Source: Thermodesulfovibrio sp. (GTDB taxonomy: Bacteria > Nitrospirota > Thermodesulfovibrionia > Thermodesulfovibrionales > Thermodesulfovibrionaceae). Taken from it: 20,450 nucleotides of DNA. Where the stretch lies: assembly GCA_026415995.1 (NCBI GenBank), contig JAOAGB010000110.1, positions 1-20,450 of the forward strand, read 5' to 3'. Positions 15,944 to 20,450 of the stretch are shown in pieces. Made by a program: the position numbers and the translations under genes. Numbering within the stretch: position 1 is the first letter of the stretch; every line of letters begins with the position of its first letter. A model generated the notes under the pieces. It was not told where the DNA came from and did not search any database. It worked only from the letters and a program-made list of their open reading frames with translations.

Positions 15944-16238
15944 CTCTCTCTATAATGCATTTTAAAGGGAAACCATAACTTCTTGCAAGTGTTTCTACTT
16001 GATGCACCTTTGTTTCGGCAATTTCTTTAGTATAAATCCCTGCAAGCCCTTTGCCATGACGGTGGACATGTAACATAATGGCAGTGGCTTCTAATTTATG
16101 TTTATCAAATATGGTCATTAAAACATAAACTACGAAGTCCATAGTAGTATAATCGTCATTGAGAAGATAAACCTTATAAAGATAAGGTCTATCTAAGGAT
16201 ATCTCTTGCCTTTCTTCTAAATGGATTTTTTCATCCAT
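15933..16238 (-). CDS. clpS: ClpS, N-degron adaptor for ClpAP
   Basis: This 101-residue ClpS binds N-terminal Leu, Phe, Tyr or Trp and delivers those proteins to ClpA. The pocket residues are visible: Asn27-Asp28-Asp29 and Thr31 in 'LLNDDYTTMDFVVYVL', Met33 as gatekeeper, and Val58-His59 in 'IMLHVHRHGKGLAGIYTKEI'. 'AETKVHQVETLARSYGFPLK' completes the fold. These match the E. coli ClpS pocket (N34/D35/T38/M40/H66), so specificity should be the classical bacterial one. The start at 16238 is secure: an in-frame TAA lies just upstream (16244-16242) and the next Met is inside the core. No Shine-Dalgarno precedes it; see the promoter entry. It is the first gene of clpS-clpA-aat-HAD-release-factor-like. 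Confidence 0.96.
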   Translation of the reverse strand: MDEKIHLEERQEISLDRPYLYKVYLLNDDYTTMDFVVYVLMTIFDKHKLEATAIMLHVHRHGKGLAGIYTKEIAETKVHQVETLARSYGFPLKCIIERDDR

Positions 16239-16244
16239 AATTTA

Positions 16245-16274
16245 ATATTAATAAATGCCCTGTTTTCTAAACAA
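16245..16274 (-). promoter_or_regulatory. Candidate leaderless promoter of the clpS operon
   Basis: On the minus strand TTGTTT (16274-16269), an 18-nt spacer and TAATAT (16250-16245) are followed by exactly 6 nt and then the clpS ATG (16238). Transcription would start at or next to the A of ATG. No Shine-Dalgarno lies in range of the start; an AAGGAG on this strand is some 40 nt upstream, before the -35. Confidence 0.55.
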
Positions 16275-16295
16275 GGTCTCCTTTTTCTTTAGACC
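16275..16295. repeat. Inverted repeat between two divergent promoters
   Basis: GGTCT (16275-16279) and AGACC (16291-16295) form a perfect 5-bp inverted repeat with an 11-nt centre. It lies just upstream of the clpS -35 and just upstream of the extended -10 of the nitroreductase gene. It could be a shared operator, but arms this short can occur by chance. Confidence 0.3.
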
Positions 16296-16296
16296 A

Positions 16297-16305
16297 TGAT
16301 ATAAT
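16297..16305 (+). promoter_or_regulatory. Extended -10 promoter of the nitroreductase operon, predicted leaderless
   Basis: TGATATAAT is a perfect extended -10 (TGn plus TATAAT, hexamer 16300-16305). It is followed by 6 nt and then ATG at 16312. Transcription starting about 7 nt after the -10 would begin at the A of ATG. The -35 region is poor (TCTCCT with a 17-nt spacer), as is common with extended -10 promoters. No Shine-Dalgarno is present. Confidence 0.65.
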
Positions 16306-16311
16306 TTAAAT

Positions 16312-16818
16312 ATGGATATAATTGATATAATCAAAGCCCGTAGAAGCATAAGAAAATATAAAAAAGAAGTTCCTTCAGAAGAACTTATAAAAAGATGTAT
16401 TGAGGCAGGATTGTATGCTCCTTCAGCGAGAAATTCTCAACCATGGTCATTTATACTTGTAAAAGATAAAGATAAAATCAAACAATTAAGTAAGGTACAG
16501 ACCTTTACAAAGTTTCTTGAAGGAGCACCCTATGTAATAGTAGCACTTGCTGATGAAAAGAAAAGCAATCACTGGCTTGAAGATATGGGATGTGCCATAA
16601 TGGCACTATTACTTGAAGCTCATTCTTTGGGCTTAGGAGCTTGTTGGGGAGCAATTTATCATCCTGAAAATAAAGATAGGGAAAATTACGTGAGAAAGGT
16701 TCTTGATGTTTCAGAAGAACTAAGAATAATTGCCTGTATTGGAATAGGCTATCCTGATGAAACACCATCACCAAAGAAAGTAAAAAGTCTTGATGAAGCA
16801 ATAATAAAAATTGTCTGA
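16312..16818 (+). CDS. Nitroreductase-family FMN protein
   Basis: This 168-residue member of the nitroreductase/FMN-dependent family has an N-terminal 'IKARRSIRKYKKE' (FMN phosphate-binding Arg residues), 'YAPSARNSQPWSFILV' (flavin contact), 'MGCAIMALLLEAHSLGLGAC' (the dimer helix) and 'ACIGIGYPDETPSP' near the end. Family members reduce nitroaromatics, quinones or other small molecules with NAD(P)H; the physiological substrate is not predictable. At 168 residues it is one of the short forms. The start ATG lies 6 nt after a TATAAT box, with no Shine-Dalgarno. It overlaps the next gene by 8 nt and is divergent from clpS. Confidence 0.9.
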   Translation: MDIIDIIKARRSIRKYKKEVPSEELIKRCIEAGLYAPSARNSQPWSFILVKDKDKIKQLSKVQTFTKFLEGAPYVIVALADEKKSNHWLEDMGCAIMALLLEAHSLGLGACWGAIYHPENKDRENYVRKVLDVSEELRIIACIGIGYPDETPSPKKVKSLDEAIIKIV

Positions 16819-17275
16819 AAGATTGATTTATACAATTGGGACAGGCAACCGAACAATAGAAGACTTTAAAGAAATTTTAAAGAATTACAAAATAAAAATA
16901 GCCATAGATGTAAGAAGTTTTCCGAAATCAAAAAATTTCCCTCATTTCCATAAGGATAATCTTGCGAAAGCCTTAGAAAAGGAAAAAATTAAGTATGTTT
17001 ATCTTGGACAAGAACTCGGTGGATTTAGAAAAGGTGGATATGAAAATTATATTAAGACTATGGATTTTAAAAAGGGGATTGAAAGACTTGAAGAAATCGC
17101 TGAGAATGAGTTATCCATATTTTTCTGTGCTGAAAAGCTTTTCTTTCGTTGTCACAGAAGATTTATTGCAGAGGTGCTTTCTGAGAAAGGATGGAGAGTA
17201 TTGCATATAATTGAAAGAGATAGATTTTATGAACATAAGAAATTAGGCTTGAAGCAGGAGGAGTTTGATTTTTAA
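16811..17275 (+). CDS. DUF488-family protein
   Basis: This 154-residue DUF488 protein has 'LIYTIGTGNRTIEDFKEIL' at the N-terminus, 'AIDVRSFPKSKNFPHFHKD', 'YLGQELGGFRKGGYENY', and the C-terminal 'FFCAEKLFFRCHRRFIAEVL'. The DVR, LGG.R and C.E....CHR..ia motifs with their conserved Cys and His residues define the family; its biochemical function is unknown to me. The TTG at 16811 overlaps the nitroreductase gene by 8 nt and has no Shine-Dalgarno. A second TTG at 16823 would start directly at 'IYTIG', where family members usually begin, and is a real alternative. The 3' end overlaps the peptidase gene by 11 nt, so all three genes are probably co-transcribed. Confidence 0.87.
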   Translation: MSERLIYTIGTGNRTIEDFKEILKNYKIKIAIDVRSFPKSKNFPHFHKDNLAKALEKEKIKYVYLGQELGGFRKGGYENYIKTMDFKKGIERLEEIAENELSIFFCAEKLFFRCHRRFIAEVLSEKGWRVLHIIERDRFYEHKKLGLKQEEFDF

Positions 17276-18197
17276 AGATAAAATGGTTATTGAAGAAATT
17301 TTAGACAGTGTACAACAGAGCAATCTTAGAAGAATATCACAGGTAATATCTATTCCAAGACATTGTTGGTATAATTATGAAGCTTTATTAGTGGTTGCTA
17401 AATTTATTGAGGAACAATTTAGAGAATATGGTTACATTGTTGAGTTTGATCAGTTTTCCTATAAAGGTAGGGGTTATAAAAATATAATAGCTACAAAAGA
17501 AGGCATTAGCTCAAAAAAAGACTGGTTTTTGATAGGTGCACACTATGATTCTGCAATGGATTCTCCGGGTGCTGATGACAATGCAAGTGGAGTTGCTGTA
17601 ATGCTTGAAGTGGCAAGACTCATAAGAGACATTCCAGTTGCTAAAAAGGTTAAGTTTGTTGCCTTCAGTCTTGAAGAACCACAGGCTTTTGATCTTAAAT
17701 TTATAATTGGAAGCAGCCATTTTGTAAGAAAATTCAAAAAGCTTGGATACAGATACACTGCAGTGATACTTGAGTCGGTTGGGTATTATTCCGAGATGAA
17801 AGGCTCACAAAAACTTCCTGCCTTTGTAAAAGGACCTGAAGTGGGTGATTTTATAGGAGTTGTTGGAAATGGTAAATCTAAGGGTCTGCTTAAGCTTTTT
17901 GATGAAGTTAAAAAATATGTTCCTTCCTTAAAAATCATAACGCATAAAGTTCCTCTCAATGGCTGGCTTTCCATTGAAACAAGATTCAGTGACCATGCAC
18001 CTTTTTGGGACGCAGGATTTCAGGCAGTTATGCTTACTGATACGGCTATGTTCAGGAATCCATATTATCATACATCACAGGATACACCTGACAAACTTAA
18101 TTTTTCTTTTATGTCAGAGATTACTAAAACATTGTTAGCTACTGTCTTGACAAAACAAGCTGATTCACAATCTTTTTCGCCTCCTCTTTATCTTTAA
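17265..18197 (+). CDS. M28-family zinc aminopeptidase-like protein
   Basis: This 310-residue peptidase has the M28 di-zinc ligand set: His93 and Asp95 in 'IGAHYDSAMDSPGADDNASG', Asp105 (bridging), Glu137-Glu138 in 'FSLEEPQ' (general base and ligand), Glu170 in 'ILESVGYY' and His244 in 'SDHAPFWDAG'. All catalytic positions are filled, so it should be active. There is no signal peptide or membrane helix, so it looks cytosolic, unlike many secreted M28 enzymes. TTG 17265 follows AGGAGGAG at short spacing (3-4 nt); ATG 17283 is an alternative but has no good ribosome site. The 3' end overlaps the convergent TraB/ChaN-like gene by 59 nt. Peptide substrates are unknown. Confidence 0.9.
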   Translation: MIFKDKMVIEEILDSVQQSNLRRISQVISIPRHCWYNYEALLVVAKFIEEQFREYGYIVEFDQFSYKGRGYKNIIATKEGISSKKDWFLIGAHYDSAMDSPGADDNASGVAVMLEVARLIRDIPVAKKVKFVAFSLEEPQAFDLKFIIGSSHFVRKFKKLGYRYTAVILESVGYYSEMKGSQKLPAFVKGPEVGDFIGVVGNGKSKGLLKLFDEVKKYVPSLKIITHKVPLNGWLSIETRFSDHAPFWDAGFQAVMLTDTAMFRNPYYHTSQDTPDKLNFSFMSEITKTLLATVLTKQADSQSFSPPLYL

Positions 18198-19101
18198 ATC
18201 TAATTTTCCTATAGAGTCTTTCACAATCATTAAATGAGAGTTTGTTTATCAATTTTACAACTTCAATTTCATCAAGAAGGTGAGGTGTTTGTTCCCTTTC
18301 ATTGGGTAGCATTTCTTCTTTTTCAATAAGCATTATGTATATCAAAGAACGTGCTGAAAGAAGACTCTCCAGGGTTTCATCCACCTTACTGTTTAAAACA
18401 TATCTCAATGTGAGAATATCTCCTGGTGGAAATATCCATCTTTTACCTGTGAGTTCCTTTACCTTATCCTCTAATGCAAAAAATATATTTACTTTACAAA
18501 CAGTTCCTAATTTTTCAATAAGGACTTTCCTTAAATACTGATGAATTGCTCCTGCCTCTATAAAGACCTTTCCTCTTTTAGGCAGTAAACTAACTATAGC
18601 ATCGGCTCGCAAACTGTCACGAAAACGAAATCTTTCAGCATCAGCTCTGGCAAATCTTTTTATAATTTCAATCACTTCATTAAAGGGTTTGCTTATTGAT
18701 GCTTCATAGAAATCTATCAACTCCTTTGTGGCTTTCTTTTCCAATTCATAGACTTCATTTAATTCAGGCATTAATTCAACATCCTTAGGAGTTTTTCCTT
18801 CTGAAAACATGTCATATATTTTCAAAAGTTTTTCCATATAGGGTTCAACCTGTAAAATTTTTTTCCCCTCTCTGTAAAGATTTTGAAGGATTTCATAGAA
18901 ACGATGGGAAAATATCGGAAATTCAAAGATTTCATCTTCTAAGTATTTTTCAATAGATATTTCCTCCATAAGCATTTTTCTAAACATCTCATTCGGTGCT
19001 TCTTCAAGAATTATCACATCACTCTGTTGCATGAAATGGGTCATAGAGGATAAAAATTCAACTCTATGAGATGAGAAAACAATATTTATTTGTCTGCTCA
19101 T
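18139..19101 (-). CDS. Uncharacterised protein with TraB/ChaN-like motif spacing
   Basis: I do not recognise this 320-residue protein by overall sequence. Residues arranged as in the TraB/TIKI/EreA-ChaN superfamily are visible: an N-terminal 'FSSHRVEFL' (His12), 'DVIILEEAPN' (Glu33-Glu34), an Arg-rich 'ERFRFRDSLRADAIVSLL' (about 156-173), and 'GKVFIEAGAIHQYL' (His187). In that superfamily such His/Glu/Arg residues form a putative hydrolase site, but the assignment here is inference only. It has no signal peptide or membrane helix and is rich in charged helices. The ATG has no Shine-Dalgarno and lies 6 nt after a TATTAT box. The 3' end overlaps the convergent peptidase gene by 59 nt. The codon pattern and length make it a real gene. 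Confidence 0.75.
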   Translation of the reverse strand: MSRQINIVFSSHRVEFLSSMTHFMQQSDVIILEEAPNEMFRKMLMEEISIEKYLEDEIFEFPIFSHRFYEILQNLYREGKKILQVEPYMEKLLKIYDMFSEGKTPKDVELMPELNEVYELEKKATKELIDFYEASISKPFNEVIEIIKRFARADAERFRFRDSLRADAIVSLLPKRGKVFIEAGAIHQYLRKVLIEKLGTVCKVNIFFALEDKVKELTGKRWIFPPGDILTLRYVLNSKVDETLESLLSARSLIYIMLIEKEEMLPNEREQTPHLLDEIEVVKLINKLSFNDCERLYRKIRFKDKEEAKKIVNQLVLSRQ

Positions 19102-19107
19102 GAATAA

Positions 19108-19137
19108 ATAATAGGATTTGCAGACAATTTTTTACAA
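19108..19137 (-). promoter_or_regulatory. Candidate leaderless promoter of the TraB/ChaN-like gene
   Basis: On the minus strand TTGTAA (19137-19132), an 18-nt spacer and TATTAT (19113-19108) are followed by 6 nt and the ATG at 19101. The geometry is identical to the clpS promoter, and no Shine-Dalgarno exists before this gene. Confidence 0.5.
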
Positions 19138-19163
19138 ATATTGTGCGAAATTTTAATATTGTG
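19137..19163. repeat. Short direct repeat in a divergent promoter region
   Basis: AATATTGTG occurs at 19137-19145 and again at 19155-19163, 18 nt apart start to start. The pair lies between the minus-strand promoter (-35 at 19132-19137) and the plus-strand promoter (-35 at 19186). It could bind a regulator on one helical face, but the region is AT-rich and chance is possible. Confidence 0.3.
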
Positions 19164-19185
19164 AATAAATACAAATTAAGAATGT

Positions 19186-19214
19186 TTGACTCATATATGG
19201 TAAATTACTACAAT
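19186..19214 (+). promoter_or_regulatory. Sigma-70-type promoter for the two uncharacterised plus-strand genes
   Basis: TTGACT (19186-19191), a 17-nt spacer and TACAAT (19209-19214) form a near-consensus promoter. The predicted start is about 19221, leaving a leader of about 48 nt before the TTG at 19269. Confidence 0.65.
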
Positions 19215-19220
19215 GAAAAA

Positions 19221-19243
19221 ATTGTTTTTTTTATCTAAACAAT
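19221..19243 (+). promoter_or_regulatory. Predicted 5'-terminal stem-loop in the leader
   Basis: ATTGTTT (19221-19227) and AAACAAT (19237-19243) form a perfect 7-bp stem with a 9-nt loop that begins at the predicted transcription start. A stem at the extreme 5' end could protect the mRNA. It is AT-rich and weak, and could also be coincidence. Confidence 0.35.
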
Positions 19244-19268
19244 AATAGATTAAGGTTAAAGGGGAAAA

Positions 19269-19937
19269 TTGAAGGTGATTGAAGGTTTATTTGGGATATT
19301 TTTAGCTTTTTTAATTTTCATTTTAGTTTTATTTTTTGGTAAGAGGAAACCAAATCAAAAAATTGCTATTTTGCTTAATAAGGCAATGTCATCTCAGGGA
19401 TTTATAAATTTAAACTTATCGGAGCCAATAATACAATCAATCAGAGAAGCATTTAAATTTACTGCTCCATATCAAGTTTTTATAGAACAAGCATTTTATA
19501 GACCACAGGATGATTTGATTATTTGCTGGATTAGCACCAATACAGAGAGTAATAACAATACTCTTGTATCAGTTATACCTCAAAAAATCAAAACCGGGAA
19601 ATGGATTTTACTTTATTTACCATCTATGCAAGGTAGAATTGGCAATATTGCTCGCAAGGCATATGAATTGTCCCTTTCATCGGCTTTTAATAAAGTAAAA
19701 CCAGAAATTTTTGGACAACTAAACAAGGAGTTTGATATCTTCATAAAAAACAATGAGACTATACCTCTCTTTCATATGGACTTTTTCAATGTTATCAAAC
19801 AGTTTGGCAATACTGTAATTCGTTCATCTGGCTCATTTCTTTTAATAGAAAGGCTTTCTGTGATTAAAAACGAGACATGGGCACAGGAAATAAAAGAGCT
19901 TTCAAAGATAACACAATTGATAAAGGATATGATCTAA
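19269..19937 (+). CDS. Uncharacterised membrane-anchored protein
   Basis: I do not recognise this 222-residue protein. It has one strong N-terminal membrane segment (about residues 6-25, GLFGIFLAFLIFILVLFFG) followed by positive KRKPNQK, which predicts an N-out anchor with a cytoplasmic body, or an uncleaved signal anchor if inverted. The soluble part mixes beta-like stretches ('DDLIICWISTNTESN', 'TLVSVIPQ') and helices, with no motif I can name. The TTG at 19269 follows AAAGGGG by 4 nt; a GTG at 19275 (spacing 10) is an alternative that shortens the protein by two residues. It lies 21 nt before the next gene, probably co-transcribed from the 19186-19214 promoter. Confidence 0.72.
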   Translation: MKVIEGLFGIFLAFLIFILVLFFGKRKPNQKIAILLNKAMSSQGFINLNLSEPIIQSIREAFKFTAPYQVFIEQAFYRPQDDLIICWISTNTESNNNTLVSVIPQKIKTGKWILLYLPSMQGRIGNIARKAYELSLSSAFNKVKPEIFGQLNKEFDIFIKNNETIPLFHMDFFNVIKQFGNTVIRSSGSFLLIERLSVIKNETWAQEIKELSKITQLIKDMI

Positions 19938-19958
19938 AATAACTCAGAATTAATCAAA

Positions 19959-20282
19959 ATGGCACAAATTTTTGACAAAGAAGTAGCAAAAAAATTTTTA
20001 AAAGAACTAACATCGGCAGAGCAGTACCATTTTTTAAACAAAGTAAATGAAGCTGTATACAGAGAGGGATACACTCCAGACGAAGACCATTTTTATTATT
20101 GTTATTTTTTGACTTTAAAAGAACGATTGCGGAGTATTACTTCATATAGAACCGAAGGATATTTAAGATACATATATGCTGAAGGACTTAAGGATATTGA
20201 AGATTCAATTAGGCTTTATAAAGAAAGGATAGACTCAAAAAGAAGTCTATCAAATAGAAATATCCCTAAGAGACTTAAATAG
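19959..20282 (+). CDS. Uncharacterised small, helical, charged protein
   Basis: I do not recognise this 107-residue protein. It is predicted mostly helical, rich in Lys/Glu/Arg/Tyr, with an aromatic patch 'DEDHFYYCYFLTLKERLRS' and a basic C-terminus (SLSNRNIPKRLK). There is no membrane segment or signal peptide. The ATG at 19959 has no clear Shine-Dalgarno, and I see no convincing -10 at leaderless spacing, so it may depend on read-through from the gene 21 nt upstream. The length, ATG start and position in a tandem pair support it as a gene. Confidence 0.6.
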   Translation: MAQIFDKEVAKKFLKELTSAEQYHFLNKVNEAVYREGYTPDEDHFYYCYFLTLKERLRSITSYRTEGYLRYIYAEGLKDIEDSIRLYKERIDSKRSLSNRNIPKRLK

Positions 20283-20450
20283 ATAAGTATTTGAGCAGAC
20301 ACCTAAATAAATACATGGAACACAATAAAGCCTATACCAAAAGTTGAAAATTTTAGGTAGACTTTTTCTTATTTCATTCCATGATACAGTTTCCCTTATT
20401 TCAAGCTTTAGTAACTCCAAAGCAGTTTTATCCATCTCTGATATTTCCTT
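20250..20450 (-). CDS. Doubtful open reading frame at the right edge
   Basis: The minus-strand frame is open from the right edge to a stop at 20250. An ATG at 20435-20433 has AAGGA about 10 nt upstream, so this could be a 61-residue protein or the C-terminal end of a longer gene. The first half ('DKTALELLKLEIRETVSWNE') looks like normal helical coding sequence. The second half ('FNFWYRLYCVPCIYLGVCSN') looks less so. It overlaps the 3' end of the convergent plus-strand gene by 33 nt. The rest of 20283-20450 holds nothing else I can identify. Confidence 0.3.
   Translation of the reverse strand, partial: KEISEMDKTALELLKLEIRETVSWNEIRKSLPKIFNFWYRLYCVPCIYLGVCSNTYLFKSLRDISI

Noticed and set aside
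1..20450. CRISPR arrays, insertion sequences, prophage, toxin-antitoxin pairs, tRNA or rRNA genes
   Set aside because: None found: no regularly spaced repeats, no transposase or integrase motifs, no cloverleaf or rRNA-like stretch noticed by eye.

Overview
The window is a gene-dense, AT-rich stretch from a Gram-negative bacterium. It has an LPS-export cluster (lptC-lptA-lptB), an F-type ATP synthase whose subunits run in proteobacterial order, sigma-54, and a ClpS/ClpA/Aat N-degron set. The low GC, the lysine/glutamate-rich proteins, the two b-type F0 subunits and the absence of atpB/atpE beside them fit a thermophilic Nitrospirota such as a Thermodesulfovibrio relative. This taxonomic call is inference from memory of such genomes, not a search result. 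I see no mobile element, CRISPR array, tRNA or rRNA; it reads as core chromosome.

Layout. (1) 1-453, minus: 5' part of an exported protein that runs off the left edge. (2) 580-5965, plus: mrp-lptC-lptA-lptB-rpoN-hpf-rapZ, tightly packed. It resembles the enterobacterial lpt-rpoN-hpf-ptsN-rapZ-npr cluster but has no ptsN or npr. (3) 6009-11989, plus: a strong promoter, then atpF'-atpF-atpH-atpA-atpG-atpD-atpC, ending in a hairpin terminator that probably works in both directions. (4) 16238 down to 11972, minus: clpS-clpA-aat-HAD phosphatase-release-factor-like gene, each overlapping or abutting the next. (5) 16312-18197, plus: nitroreductase-DUF488-M28 peptidase, overlapping genes. (6) 19101 down to 18139, minus: an unrecognised protein with scattered TraB/ChaN-like residues, overlapping the peptidase gene tail to tail. 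(7) 19269-20282, plus: two proteins I do not recognise, behind a good sigma-70-type promoter. (8) A weak minus-strand reading frame at the right edge.

How the genes work together. Block 2 joins envelope biogenesis (LptA/B/C), sigma-54 transcription, ribosome hibernation and a RapZ-type P-loop protein. Block 3 supplies F1 plus the peripheral stalk of ATP synthase; the proton-channel subunits a and c must be encoded elsewhere. Block 4 is a compact proteostasis unit: Aat adds Leu/Phe to N-termini, ClpS recognises such N-degrons, ClpA unfolds the substrate (ClpP must be elsewhere), and a GGQ protein probably rescues stalled ribosomes.

The most unusual signal is in the promoters. Three genes (clpS, the nitroreductase gene and the TraB/ChaN-like gene) have no Shine-Dalgarno sequence, and each has a good -10 hexamer ending exactly 6 nt before its ATG. 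That predicts leaderless mRNAs, whereas most other genes here have clear Shine-Dalgarno sequences.
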